The position numbers were made by a program, and so were the translations under genes. Positions 19,386 through 29,685 of a stretch of DNA of 64,000 bases are shown piece by piece. Source of the stretch: Deltaproteobacteria bacterium (lineage in GTDB: Bacteria > Desulfobacterota > Desulfarculia > Desulfarculales > Desulfarculaceae); NCBI GenBank assembly GCA_021811275.1, contig JAJZPI010000002.1:1-64000 (forward strand). The letters run 5' to 3'. The notes beneath the pieces were generated by a model. The model did no database searches. It was not told the DNA's origin and worked only from the letters and a program-made list of their open reading frames with translations. Each line of letters starts with the position of its first letter. Within the stretch, counting starts at the first letter, position 1.

Positions 19386-19940
19386 TCAGCGTCCGGTGAA
19401 GCCATCCACCGTGGCCGAGCCCGAGGGAGGCAGGTCCACGTCCAGGATTCTTTCCCGCGCCAGCAGGTAGAGGTATTCGTGGACCTCGCCGGCCAGGTGG
19501 TCCATGTAGGTTCGCCGCACCGAGCAGGTGAAGACCACCCGCAGCCGGTGCCGCCCCGGCGGAGCCAGGAACTGGGCCGTGGTGTCCACGGCGTAGCCCT
19601 CCTGCTCTTGGATGGCCGTCCCCGGCGCGGGCGGAAGCTGATAGTAGCCGCCTTCCGGGGAGATTATGAAGGCCTGGGCGTCCCAGAGCGGCTCGGAATA
19701 CCTGTTGTAGCGTGGGGGGAAGTTGGCCCACTCCAGCCCGCCGAAGGGGGCGGCGGCCATCGCGCGTTGCTCGGGCGTCACCTGCCCCTTGACGGGCACC
19801 TCCAGGCGGGCGGCCTGGGGCCCGGGGTCCAGGTATAGCCCGGCGCAGCCGGGCAGAAGCCAGGCCGCGGCCAAGACCAGGAGGGTGGCGAGGATTCTGG
19901 CGGAAAACCGGCGGTAGAGGGGGTTCGGCTCGGCGGTCAT
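19386..19940 (-). CDS. Hypothetical lipoprotein
   Basis: Signal/lipobox LVLAAAWLLPGCAG; no family recognised. Confidence 0.7.
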   Translation of the reverse strand: MTAEPNPLYRRFSARILATLLVLAAAWLLPGCAGLYLDPGPQAARLEVPVKGQVTPEQRAMAAAPFGGLEWANFPPRYNRYSEPLWDAQAFIISPEGGYYQLPPAPGTAIQEQEGYAVDTTAQFLAPPGRHRLRVVFTCSVRRTYMDHLAGEVHEYLYLLARERILDVDLPPSGSATVDGFTGR

Positions 19941-20303
19941 GGTTTTCTCCCGGGTTGATGGGGCCCGCCAGGGGGCCCATGACGGCTATTGTATACCAAG
20001 GCGGGCGAAGGCCAAAGGCGGTGAGGCCGGCGGAATCGGACGCCCTTGCCTTCTTAGGAGGGGCCGGAAGAAAAAACCGCTTGCCCGGACGCCGGCTTTC
20101 GGAAAAAATTATATAACGAAGTTTTCGACCGCCCTCCTGCCGGGCGTCCGTGATTTGAATGACCGGGGTAACCCAAGGTCCTGGCCGGGGAGCCCCCATC
20201 CGACCAACTAGGCAATGATTTCAGGGCCCTTGCCCAGGTTGGCCCGGGCGGGTAGCCATGCGCGCGCAACCGTGGTTCCGAAACGCAGCGGAGTGAAAGG
20301 TCC

Positions 20304-22436
20304 ATGATTAACAAGCTCAAGCTGGGCGCCAAGATCGGCGCGGGATTCGGCATCCTCCTCCTAATCGCCCTGATCCTGGGCGCCATGGCCATGTTCAACA
20401 TGGTCAAGGTCCAGGGCCAGAGTGAGATCCTGGACCGGGCCTATGTGACTGAGGTGGATCAGGCCAGCCTCCTGGAGGGCCGGGTGCAGCGCGTCACTTC
20501 CAATGTTCAGGCCTACGCCCTGAGCGAGGACAAGGAGTACCTCAAACTGGGCCGCGAGGGACTGGCCCAGGTCAGGGAAACACTGCAAGCCGGAAAGACG
20601 CTGGTGGCCCAGTTCCCGTTCCTGGTCAAGCTCAAGGACGATCTGGGCAGGATCGAACCATTGCTGCTCAACTTCGAGAAACTGGTCAACGACCTGGAAA
20701 AGTTCGACGGCCAGCTGGACGAATCGCGCAGGAAGATGGACGCCGGGGCGGCCAGCTACATTGAAAACTGCAACGCCTACCTTACCGGTCAGAACCGCAA
20801 GACGGCGGCCGAAATGCAGGCCGGGGTTCCCGCGGCCAAGCTGTTGGAGCGGCTGAAGAAGATAACCATCATCAACGAGGTGATCGACCTGGTCAACGAC
20901 ACCAGGGTGAAGAACTTCAAGGCCCAGGCCCTTAACAATTTCCAGGGACTTGATGATGCCCTCAAGAATTTTACGGCCATAGACAAGAAGCTGGCCGAGC
21001 TGGAATCCATCACCACCAGCCAGGACGACCAGCAGGAAATCAAGGCGATTCACAAGGCGGCCGACGCCTATCAAGCGGCCATCAAGGAATTCCAGGAGGC
21101 CTGGGTGGCCACCGAGAAGACCCGCAAGCAGGCCGACCGGATGGGCGGGGAGGTTTTGGGCACCGCGCACGAGATCGTTCAAGCCGCCATGAAGGGCATG
21201 AGGCGCATCGCCGGCGAGGCGGTGTCCTCCCTGTCCCTGGCCACCTGGGTGATGGCGGTGGGCCTGATCGTGGCCTTGATCCTGGGCGCGATGGTGGCCG
21301 TATTCATCACCAGGAGCATCACCAAGCCCGTGCTGGCCACGGTGGAGGCCGTGGGCTCGGCCGCCCAGGGCGACTTCACCCACAACGTGGACGCCGTCTA
21401 TCTCAAACGCGGCGACGAGCTGGGCGAGATGATGCGCGATGTGGCCAAGATGTTCGACAATCTCTCCACCACCGTGACCGAGGTCAGCGCGGCCTCCGAG
21501 ACCGTGGCCAGCAGCGCCGGCGAGATCAGCCAGGGCAACCAGGACCTCTCCGAGCGCACCCAGCAGCAGGCATCCGCCATCGAGGAGACGGCCTCGGCCC
21601 TGGAGCAGATGACCAGCAGCGTCAAGCAGAACGCCGCCAACAGCGCCCAGGCCAACGACCTGGCAAAGAAGACCGCGGCCATGGCCAACCAGGGCGGGGC
21701 GGTGGTGGAGCGCACGGTGGAGGCCATGCGGGCCGTAACCGAGTCCAGCAAGAAGATCAGCGACATCATCAACGTGGTCAACGAGATCGCCTTCCAGACC
21801 AACCTGCTGGCCCTGAACGCCGCCGTGGAGGCGGCCCGGGCCGGCGAGGCCGGGCGGGGCTTCGCGGTGGTGGCCGGCGAGGTGCGCAACCTGGCCGGGC
21901 GCAGCGCCAGCGCGGCCAAGGAGATACAATCACTGATAAGCGACAGCGTGGGCAAGGTGGAGCAGGGCAACGAGCTGGTGGCCGAGAGCGGCCGTCTGCT
22001 CGGCGAGATAATCGTCAACGTGCAGGCCGTGGCCGACACCATCGGCGAGATCACCGCCGCCAGCCAGGAGCAGGCCAGCGGAATCGACGAGATCAACAAG
22101 GCGGTGACCCAGATGGACGAGGGCGTGCAGAACAACGCCGCCCTGGTGGAGGAGGCGGCCAGCTCCTCGGAAAACCTGGCCGCCGCCGCCGAGCAGCTGC
22201 GTTCCCAGATGCGCCAATTCAAGGTGCGCTCGGGCTCGGCCAGCCCCACCAAGGCCCTGCCCGGCCCGGCGCACTCCGCCCCGGCCCCGCGGCCTCCGGC
22301 CAGGCCGGCGGCCAAGGCGGCGGCCAAGCCCCTGGGCATGTCCGCGAACAAGCCGGCGGCCAAGGCGGCGAACAAGCCGGCCGCCAAGGACGACTTCTTC
22401 GATTCCAGCGATCTGGACGGCTTCGAGGAGTTCTAG
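20304..22436 (+). CDS. Methyl-accepting chemotaxis protein
   Basis: Two TM segments, HAMP, signalling tip [48 protein letters not shown]-terminus GFEEF. Confidence 0.95.
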   Translation: MINKLKLGAKIGAGFGILLLIALILGAMAMFNMVKVQGQSEILDRAYVTEVDQASLLEGRVQRVTSNVQAYALSEDKEYLKLGREGLAQVRETLQAGKTLVAQFPFLVKLKDDLGRIEPLLLNFEKLVNDLEKFDGQLDESRRKMDAGAASYIENCNAYLTGQNRKTAAEMQAGVPAAKLLERLKKITIINEVIDLVNDTRVKNFKAQALNNFQGLDDALKNFTAIDKKLAELESITTSQDDQQEIKAIHKAADAYQAAIKEFQEAWVATEKTRKQADRMGGEVLGTAHEIVQAAMKGMRRIAGEAVSSLSLATWVMAVGLIVALILGAMVAVFITRSITKPVLATVEAVGSAAQGDFTHNVDAVYLKRGDELGEMMRDVAKMFDNLSTTVTEVSAASETVASSAGEISQGNQDLSERTQQQASAIEETASALEQMTSSVKQNAANSAQANDLAKKTAAMANQGGAVVERTVEAMRAVTESSKKISDIINVVNEIAFQTNLLALNAAVEAARAGEAGRGFAVVAGEVRNLAGRSASAAKEIQSLISDSVGKVEQGNELVAESGRLLGEIIVNVQAVADTIGEITAASQEQASGIDEINKAVTQMDEGVQNNAALVEEAASSSENLAAAAEQLRSQMRQFKVRSGSASPTKALPGPAHSAPAPRPPARPAAKAAAKPLGMSANKPAAKAANKPAAKDDFFDSSDLDGFEEF

Positions 22437-22461
22437 AGACCGCCGGCGCGCGCGTCCGGAG

Positions 22462-23760
22462 ATGAAGACCGGCCGTGGCCCTCCGGCCCCGGCCCAGCCT
22501 TGCGCCGGGAGCATGTCCATGGCCTTGCCCCAAACCACCCTGCAAGCCCATCCGTCCGAGGAGGGTCGCTCTCCGGCGTCATCCAAGCCGGTGATGCAGG
22601 CGTCCACGATTCGGGTGGAGACGGACAAGCTGGACAAGCTGGTGAACCTGGTGGGTGAGCTGGTGATCGGGGTGGCGCGGGTGAACCAGCTTTCCGAGGG
22701 GTCGGGCGGTGAGGACCTGGGCGGCGCGGTGGAGGCGCTGGACCACATCAGCCGGGACCTGCAGGAGCAGGTGATGCGGGTGCGCATGATCCCGGTGGAG
22801 GGGACCTTCAACCGCTTCCAGCGGGTGGTGCGCGACCTGGCTGGGGAGATGGGCAAGAAGATCCGTCTGGAGATGAGCGGGGCGGAGACCGAGCTGGACA
22901 AGAACGTGATCGAGCAGATAGCCGATCCGCTGAAGCACCTGATCAGGAACAGCGCCGACCACGGCCTGGAGCGGCCGGCGGCGCGCCTGGCGGCGGGCAA
23001 GGCCGAGACGGGGACGATCTGGCTGCGGGCCTATCAGCAGGAGGGGAAGATCTTCATCGAGGTGTCCGACGATGGGGCGGGAATCAACCGCGATCGGGTG
23101 TGGACCAAGGCGGTGGAGCGGGGCCTGGCGCCGGCGGGTGCCCAGCTTTCCGACTCGGAGGTGTTCGGGTTCATGTTCCAGCCCGGTTTTTCGACGGCGG
23201 AGACGGTGACGGAGGTATCCGGGCGGGGGGTGGGGCTGGACGTGGTGCGTCAGAACATCGAGGCGCTGCGGGGCTCGGTGGAGGTGGAGAGCCGTCCCGG
23301 GGCGGGGACGACTTTCCGGATCAAGCTTCCCCTGACGCTGGCGATCATCGACGGCATGACGGTGAGCGTGGGGGAGGAGATCATCACCATGCCTCTGCTG
23401 TCGATCGTGGAGTCGCTCAGGCCGAAGGCGGCGGAGGTGCGGACGGTGGAGGGCCGGGGGGAGCTGATCAGCGTGCGTGGGGAGTATTTGCCCCTGGTGC
23501 GGCTGCACGAGGTCTTCGACCTGCCCACCGAGCGGAAGGACCCCACGCAGGCCTTGGTGGTGATCATCGAGAGCGTGGGCCGCCGCTTCGGGGTGCTGGT
23601 GGATGACATTCTGGGCGAGCAGCAGGCGGTGATCAAGAGCCTGGAGCAGAATTACCAGAAGGTGGAGGGCGTGGCCGGGGCCACCATCCTGGGCGACGGC
23701 CGGGTCAGCCTGATCCTGGACATCCATGGCCTGGAAAAGCTGGCCTTCAGGCAAAATTGA
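22462..23760 (+). CDS. CheA-like chemotaxis kinase with P3-P4-P5 only (no HPt/P1, no P2)
   Basis: TDKLDKLVNLVGELVIG (P3), HLIRNSADHGLE / DDGAGIN / GRGVGLDVV (P4), CheW-like C-terminus; no HPt in the about 57 N-terminal residues. Confidence 0.9.
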   Translation: MKTGRGPPAPAQPCAGSMSMALPQTTLQAHPSEEGRSPASSKPVMQASTIRVETDKLDKLVNLVGELVIGVARVNQLSEGSGGEDLGGAVEALDHISRDLQEQVMRVRMIPVEGTFNRFQRVVRDLAGEMGKKIRLEMSGAETELDKNVIEQIADPLKHLIRNSADHGLERPAARLAAGKAETGTIWLRAYQQEGKIFIEVSDDGAGINRDRVWTKAVERGLAPAGAQLSDSEVFGFMFQPGFSTAETVTEVSGRGVGLDVVRQNIEALRGSVEVESRPGAGTTFRIKLPLTLAIIDGMTVSVGEEIITMPLLSIVESLRPKAAEVRTVEGRGELISVRGEYLPLVRLHEVFDLPTERKDPTQALVVIIESVGRRFGVLVDDILGEQQAVIKSLEQNYQKVEGVAGATILGDGRVSLILDIHGLEKLAFRQN

Positions 23761-23786
23761 CTTCGACAAACGCAGATGGATGAGTC

Positions 23787-26700
23787 ATGAGCCCCAATGG
23801 CCAACATCCACTTCCCGCCCGGGAAGTCCTATCCGGCGGCCGCGATGCCGTTGAGACCTGCCTGGAGGGATTCCCCGATCCGGTTTTTTGGCTTGACCGC
23901 CAGGCCCGGGTGGCGGCGGCGAACACGGCCGCCTGCCGGAGCCTGGGCTACGACCGCCAGGAGCTGGAGGGCCTGGATCTGGGGGCCATGGACCCCTCCT
24001 TCAACCCGGAGGGCTGGGAGATTTTCTGGGGACAGCTCGAGGGGAAAGGCTGGTTCGGTTTTCCGGCCAGCCTGCGCCGCAAGGACGGCGTGGTGATCAA
24101 GGCCCGGGTGCGCGGCCGCCGGCTGGACACCCCCCTGGGCGAGGTGGTCTGCGCCGTGGCCCGCCCCCAGGACTACGCGCGCTTTCTGAACGACGACCTG
24201 CCGGAAAACCTCGGGCGGCTGCGCGACGTTTTCGAGGCCATGCCCGACTCGGCCTACCTCAAGGACGGCCAGGGCCGCTGGCGGCTGGCCAACCAGGCGG
24301 GCCTGGAGGTCTTCGGGCTGCACTGGTCCGAGTACCAGGGCAAGACCGACGCGGAGCTGGCCGAGATGGCGCCCCGCCATCGCCAGGCCCTGCTCCATTG
24401 CGCGCGGACCGACGAGGATGCCTGGCGCGGAGGCAGGCCAACCCAAAGCCAGGAGCAAGCGCCCCAGCCCCAGGGCGAGCCCCGCATCTTCGACGTGACC
24501 AAGATTCCCCTCTTCGACGCCGAGGGCGGGCGCAAGGCCCTGGTGGTGCTGGCCCGGGACGTGACCGCCCAGAAACGTGACCAGGAGAGGCTGAAAAGGA
24601 GCGAGGCGCTGCTGGCCGAGACCCAGCGCATCGCCAGCCTGGGCTCCTGGGAGTGGGACTTCCGTACCAGGGAGGCGATCTGGTCCGAGGAAACCTACCG
24701 GGTCCTGGGGGTCGATCCCTCCCTGGACCCCATACCCCTGGACACCTTCGTCGCCGAAATGGTCCACCCCGAGGACCGGCCGGCCCTGGAAAACCTGCTG
24801 GTCCAAGCCGCCCGCTCCCGGGAGCCCATCGAGATCGACTACCGCATGATACATCCCGCCCGCGGTCTGCGCTGGCTGCGCAGCCGCGGCGAGGGAAGCC
24901 TCGACGCCGCCGGCCGCATCACGCGCTTGGTGGGGACGGTGCAGGACATCACCAGGCAGCACGAGGCCCGGCGGCGGATCGAGAGAAGCGAGCGTATGCT
25001 GGCCGAGGCCCAGCGCATATCCCACCTGGGCAGTTGGGAGCGCAACCTGGGCACCGGCGCGGGCATCTGGTCCGAGGAGACCTACCGCATCATGGGCCTG
25101 GAGCCCGGCGCTCCCATCCCCTCCCCCCGGGAGGTTTTGGAGCGGGTGCATCCCGACGACCGCGAGGCCGTCTGGCAGAGCTACAACCGGGCCGTGCAAG
25201 AGCGCGGCAGCGCCGACATGGTCTTCCGTCTGCGCCGTCAGGACGGACGATGGCGCTGGCTCCACGGCCGGGCCGAGGCCAGGGCCGAGGAAAAGACCGG
25301 CGAGCTGATGGTGCTGGGCACCGTGCAGGACATCACCGAGCAGCGCGAGGCCGAGAGCCAGCTGGCCCTGGCCGCCAAGGTCTGGGAGAACAGCGTAGAG
25401 GGGGTGGTGATCACCGACGCCGCGGGTACCATCGTCAACGTAAACCAGGCCTACACCATCATCACCGGCTTCAGCCCGGAGGAGGTGGTGGGCGCCAGGG
25501 CGCCTTTTCTGCTCCGGGGTCAGCCCGGCTGGGACCAGCGCCGGGGAGTGATCGTGTCCCTGCGCCGGCACGGTGAGTGGCGGGGCGAGATGTGGGCCCG
25601 CACCAAGGAGGGGCAGGCCTATCCCCTCTGGGTGACGGTCACCGCCGTGACCGACAACCGGGACCGGCTGACCCACTATGTGGGACTGATGCACGACCTG
25701 AGCGATCTGCGCCGGAGCGAGGAGGAGCTCAGGTATCAGGCCCAGCACGACGCCCTGACCGGCCTGCCCAACCGGGCCCTGCTGCACGACCGGCTGGAGG
25801 TGGCGCTCAAGCACGCCGCCCATCGCGGGGCCAGGCTGGCCGTGCTCTTTCTGGACCTGGACAACTTCAAGAACATCAACGACAGCCTGGGCCACCAGGC
25901 CGGGGACCAGCTCCTGCGCGAGGCGGCCCACCGCATCAAGCAGCGGGTCGGCCCGGAGGTGACCGTGGCCCGCTTGGGCGGCGACGACTTCATCCTGGTG
26001 CTGGAGGACGTGCCCCGGGCGGAGGCCGCGGCGGCCAAGGCCGATGTCATCCAGGAGGTCTTGAGCCTGCCCTACCATCTTCAGGGCCGCGAGCTATTCG
26101 TCACCGCCAGCATCGGCGTCACCCTCTACCCCGAGGACGGCGAGGACCCCTCGACCTTGATCAAGAACGCCGAGATGGCCATGTATCGGGCCAAGGCCGA
26201 GGGCCGCAGCCGCTGCCAGCTCTTCACCTCGGCCCTGAACGAGCAGACCAACAAACGCCTGGCCCTGGAGAACGACCTGCGCCGGGCCCTGGACCGGGGC
26301 GAATTCCTGCTCCACTATCAGCCTATCGTCGACGCCTCCACCGGCGAGGTTCCGGCCTGCGAAGCCCTGCTGCGCTGGGAGCGTCCCGGCCTGGGCCTGG
26401 TTTCCCCGGCCGACTTCATACCCATCGCCGAGGAGACCGGCATCATCGTGCCCATCGGCATGTGGGTGATCGAGGTCGCCTGCCGCCAGGCCCAGGCCTG
26501 GCGCGAAGGGGGGCGGGACCTGCGCGTCTCGATCAACCTCTCGGCCCGGCAGTTCCTCCAGCCCGACCTGGTGGCCCTCGTCGAGGCCTGCCTGAGAGAA
26601 AGCGGCCTGCCGCCGCGGTGCCTCGAACTGGAGATCACCGAAAGCGCGCTGATGCTAAACGTCAGGAAGGCGGTGGAGATCATGGGCCGGCTCACCACCC

Positions 26701-27032
26701 TGGGCGTGCGGCTCACCCTGGATGATTTCGGTACCGGCTACTCCTCCCTGATGTATCTCAAGAACTTCCCAATCAGCGCCCTCAAGGTCGACCAGCAGTT
26801 CGTGCGCGGCGTGCCCGACGACCCCGATGACTCGGCCATCGTGGCCACCATCGTGGGCATGGCCAAGAGCCTGAAGCTGGAGGTGGTGGCGGAGGGCGTG
26901 GAAACCCCGGCCCAGCTGGGCTTCCTGCGCGGCCTGGGCTGCCAGCTCATGCAGGGCTACCAATTCAGCCGCCCCCTGCCCGCCGCCCAGTTCGTCCGCT
27001 TTCGCGCTCCGGGCCGTGGGACGAGGTATTGA
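23787..27032 (+). CDS. Multi-PAS GGDEF-EAL protein
   Basis: Several PAS/PAC domains, GGDDF motif ([13 protein letters not shown]), EAL domain with [61 protein letters not shown]. Confidence 0.93.
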   Translation: MSPNGQHPLPAREVLSGGRDAVETCLEGFPDPVFWLDRQARVAAANTAACRSLGYDRQELEGLDLGAMDPSFNPEGWEIFWGQLEGKGWFGFPASLRRKDGVVIKARVRGRRLDTPLGEVVCAVARPQDYARFLNDDLPENLGRLRDVFEAMPDSAYLKDGQGRWRLANQAGLEVFGLHWSEYQGKTDAELAEMAPRHRQALLHCARTDEDAWRGGRPTQSQEQAPQPQGEPRIFDVTKIPLFDAEGGRKALVVLARDVTAQKRDQERLKRSEALLAETQRIASLGSWEWDFRTREAIWSEETYRVLGVDPSLDPIPLDTFVAEMVHPEDRPALENLLVQAARSREPIEIDYRMIHPARGLRWLRSRGEGSLDAAGRITRLVGTVQDITRQHEARRRIERSERMLAEAQRISHLGSWERNLGTGAGIWSEETYRIMGLEPGAPIPSPREVLERVHPDDREAVWQSYNRAVQERGSADMVFRLRRQDGRWRWLHGRAEARAEEKTGELMVLGTVQDITEQREAESQLALAAKVWENSVEGVVITDAAGTIVNVNQAYTIITGFSPEEVVGARAPFLLRGQPGWDQRRGVIVSLRRHGEWRGEMWARTKEGQAYPLWVTVTAVTDNRDRLTHYVGLMHDLSDLRRSEEELRYQAQHDALTGLPNRALLHDRLEVALKHAAHRGARLAVLFLDLDNFKNINDSLGHQAGDQLLREAAHRIKQRVGPEVTVARLGGDDFILVLEDVPRAEAAAAKADVIQEVLSLPYHLQGRELFVTASIGVTLYPEDGEDPSTLIKNAEMAMYRAKAEGRSRCQLFTSALNEQTNKRLALENDLRRALDRGEFLLHYQPIVDASTGEVPACEALLRWERPGLGLVSPADFIPIAEETGIIVPIGMWVIEVACRQAQAWREGGRDLRVSINLSARQFLQPDLVALVEACLRESGLPPRCLELEITESALMLNVRKAVEIMGRLTTLGVRLTLDDFGTGYSSLMYLKNFPISALKVDQQFVRGVPDDPDDSAIVATIVGMAKSLKLEVVAEGVETPAQLGFLRGLGCQLMQGYQFSRPLPAAQFVRFRAPGRGTRY

Positions 27033-27083
27033 CGGCAACGCATATGCGTTGATGGCCATGACCGCCGGCCAAGGGAGAAAATC

Positions 27084-27443
27084 ATGGACAAACCGGCCCT
27101 TCTCAAGAACATCGAATTCGCCAGGCCGCTGGACCTGGCCGGCCTGGTATCCTACCAGCCCGGCCAGGTGGTGAGCCGCACCCTGGCCCAGAACCCCTTC
27201 CTGAGCCTTACCGTCTTCGCCTTCGCCGAAGGCGAGGGCATCAGCGCCCACAGCGTCCTGGCCGACGCCCTGGTGCAGGTGGTGGACGGCCAGGCCGAGG
27301 TGACCATCGGCGGCCAGACAGTCACCGTGGCCGCCGGCCAGGTGGTGGCCATGCCCGAGGGGGTGCCTCACGCCCTGCAGGCCCGCCAGCCCTTCAAGAT
27401 GCTGCTCACCGTCATCAAGCGGCCCCAGGAGATCCAGCTTTAG
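27084..27443 (+). CDS. Cupin-domain protein
   Basis: Cupin pattern ...HSVLADALVQVVDGQAEVTIGGQTVTVAAGQVVAMPEGVPHAL. Confidence 0.9.
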   Translation: MDKPALLKNIEFARPLDLAGLVSYQPGQVVSRTLAQNPFLSLTVFAFAEGEGISAHSVLADALVQVVDGQAEVTIGGQTVTVAAGQVVAMPEGVPHALQARQPFKMLLTVIKRPQEIQL

Positions 27444-27449
27444 CCGAGC

Positions 27450-27493
27450 CCCAAAAAACCCGCCCCCGGCCGGGATCATCCCGGCCGGGGGCG
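27450..27493 (-). terminator. Rho-independent terminator for the WGPG-repeat lipoprotein gene
   Basis: 15-bp stem CGCCCCCGGCCGGGA/TCCCGGCCGGGGGCG followed on the minus strand by GGGTTTTTT. Confidence 0.8.
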
Positions 27494-27521
27494 AGCCGCG
27501 CACGGATTTTTCAAGGAGCGC

Positions 27522-27992
27522 CTAGCGCCTCGGTCCGGGTCCCCAAGGTCGCGGCGCGGGTCCCCAGGTGCGCGGACCGGGTCCCCAGGGACGCGGGCCT
27601 GGACCCCAGATGCGCGGGCCTGGTCCCCACCAGCGCGCGCCTGGTCCCCACCAGCGCGGGCCCCACCAGGGGCCGGCCCAGGGGGCGGGCCAGGGCCAGC
27701 CGCCCCAACCCCACCAGATGCTAACTTCGGGCGCGGGAACCCACCAGACCCCGGGCAGCGGCCAGACCACCGCCGGCGGCGGCGCGTAGGCCGTCCCGGG
27801 CTGGTAATAATCCGGCGGCGCTCCGATGGGCTGCTCGGTGAAGCCCTGTTCCTCCGGCCCCGGGCCGGCGGGGGCGGTCATCTGCGCCGGAGGCGGGGAA
27901 GCCACCACGTAGCCTGGGGGCGGGGCGGGGTAGACATAGCAGCCGCTCAACAACAACAACGCAGAGAGGCAACCGATAAGCCGGGCTTTCAT
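27522..27992 (-). CDS. Lipoprotein with WGPGPRx tandem repeats
   Basis: Lipobox LLLLSGC; C-terminus WWGPGPRIWGPGPRPWGPGPRTWGPAPRPWGPGPRR encoded by about 21-bp repeats. Confidence 0.75.
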   Translation of the reverse strand: MKARLIGCLSALLLLSGCYVYPAPPPGYVVASPPPAQMTAPAGPGPEEQGFTEQPIGAPPDYYQPGTAYAPPPAVVWPLPGVWWVPAPEVSIWWGWGGWPWPAPWAGPWWGPRWWGPGARWWGPGPRIWGPGPRPWGPGPRTWGPAPRPWGPGPRR

Positions 27993-28175
27993 TGAACCCC
28001 TCCAGAAATTGGACCTGAAAATTATTATACTCCATACGGCAGGGCCCGCACCGGTTCCGGCCAGGCGAAATCAGTTCGCCTCCCGGGCGCGCGGGGGTAT
28101 ACTTTCGGCATCCAAAAAGGCTGCCGACCACAACTGCCTGCCCGGGCGCCGGACGGAAGCTTTGGCTGGCCTCAT

Positions 28176-28235
28176 GCCAAGCGGCGCTCAAGCTGCACGT
28201 TTGAACGCTGATTGGAATGATGCCAGCCTGTACCT
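28176..28235. repeat. Diverged partial copy of the Family-1 repeat (module 1)
   Basis: catgccaagcggcgctcaagctgcacgTTTGAACGCTGATTGGaatgatgcc. Confidence 0.5.
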
Positions 28236-28285
28236 GATAACGGGAGGTTATCGCGGGAGGCCCAAAGGAGGCTCGCGGGAGAAGC

Positions 28286-28963
28286 ATGGCAGGCGAAAAC
28301 CTCACTCACGGACTGATCGCCCACGGCAGGCTGGCCTTGGAGCCGGGCCTGCCCCTGATGTTGCGCGCCGATGAGTCCGCCGAGCAATTCCGCGCCTATT
28401 TCGTGGGGCTGCACGAGGAGAACTGCCTGGTCTTGCGCCTGCCCCCGAACGTGGGGGTGGGCTGGCAATTGGGCGACGGCTCCCTGGTCACGGCCAAGTT
28501 CCTCAACTTGGGCGCGGTCTATGGCTTCCGTTCCGAAATCCTGGGCAAGTACTTCAAGGCGCCCTTGCGCTTTCTCTTCCTCTCCATGCCCTTGCACGTG
28601 GAGAAGGTGGAGATTCGCAAGCACTTCAGGGTCAGCTGCATCCTGCCGGCCACCGTGGAGGCGCCGGGGGCCTCCACGCAAGGCATGGTCACCGACGTTG
28701 GCCTGGGAGGCATGAGGTTCGAGTGCCATACGCGGGAGAAGGCCCCGTCGGATATCAAGGAGGGAGATCGCGTCACCCTGCGCTGCCTGATGCTGGGCAT
28801 GGCCGGGGTCCAGGAGATACCCTGCCTGGTGCGCGGCGTGCGCCAGGACTCCACGCGCTCATCCCTGGGTTTGGGCTTCGACGACCTGGCCCCGGAAATC
28901 CTTGAGGCCGTCCGCGGCTATGTAAACCGGGTGGTGCGCCTGACCGAGGACGTGGACCTCTAG
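28286..28963 (+). CDS. PilZ-domain protein, YcgR-like
   Basis: N-terminal YcgR-N-like domain; PilZ RKHFRVSC and DVGLGGMRFE. Confidence 0.82.
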   Translation: MAGENLTHGLIAHGRLALEPGLPLMLRADESAEQFRAYFVGLHEENCLVLRLPPNVGVGWQLGDGSLVTAKFLNLGAVYGFRSEILGKYFKAPLRFLFLSMPLHVEKVEIRKHFRVSCILPATVEAPGASTQGMVTDVGLGGMRFECHTREKAPSDIKEGDRVTLRCLMLGMAGVQEIPCLVRGVRQDSTRSSLGLGFDDLAPEILEAVRGYVNRVVRLTEDVDL

Positions 28964-28985
28964 CCCCACCTTGTTCGCGGCGGCC

Positions 28986-29450
28986 TCAGGGCCGATTGAG
29001 CAGGACCAGCCGCGCCCCCGGGCCCACTCCGTGGGTTTCCGCCCAGCCCGCCGGCAGCTCCAGAATCATGTCCACTTCCGTGGGCGGCCCCACCTCCCGG
29101 GGCGGCTCCTGGCCCCGGGGCGGGGGCACCCGGGGCGTCACTCCCACCACCACGCCCTCTCGCACCCAGACGAAGTCCAGGGCGAAGAGCATGTCTCGCA
29201 TGACCATGCGCCATCGGCCCAGGTAGGGATAGGCGAAGGCCATGCCCCGGCCGGGGGGCAGGCCCCGCCGCCCCGACAGGCCCAGGTAGCGCGCGCCGGG
29301 GCTGGCGGCCATCTCCAGCTCCAGCCGGGCCTCCCCCAGAACCGCCGGGATCACCGGGTTCTCGCCCTGGGCCCTGGCCGCGGGGGCCGCGCCCGAAGCC
29401 AGCAGCGCCATCAGCAAGGTGAGCAGCGCCTTGATCCCCTTGGCCCGCAT
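28986..29450 (-). CDS. DUF192 family secreted protein
   Basis: MRAKGIKALLTLLMALLASG signal; YLGLSGRRGLPPGRGMAFAYPYLGRWRMVMRDMLFALDFVWVREGVVVGVTPRVP...LELPAGWAETHGVGPG. Confidence 0.85.
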   Translation of the reverse strand: MRAKGIKALLTLLMALLASGAAPAARAQGENPVIPAVLGEARLELEMAASPGARYLGLSGRRGLPPGRGMAFAYPYLGRWRMVMRDMLFALDFVWVREGVVVGVTPRVPPPRGQEPPREVGPPTEVDMILELPAGWAETHGVGPGARLVLLNRP

Positions 29451-29685
29451 GGTTACCTCCCGCCCCGGCTTGTTGTCGCCACCTGTGGCGATCAGGGCAA
29501 GGTTAAGCGCCGGGACCGTCCAGGTCAAGAGCGGCCGCCGGCCGGGGCGATTGACCATGGCAAACATATTCCTTTCATGCCAAAATAAACCGCAATTTGT
29601 CCGTGGGCTAGGCCCTGGCGATTGCTGAACTGCCCCTCGGGGAAGCTGCCGCCTCCCGTGGAGAGATGGATGCGCGTCACAGAAC

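Noticed and set aside
27530-27680. Possible CRISPR-like array
   Set aside because: Repeats are short, contiguous, lack unique spacers and encode WGPGPR heptads in frame.
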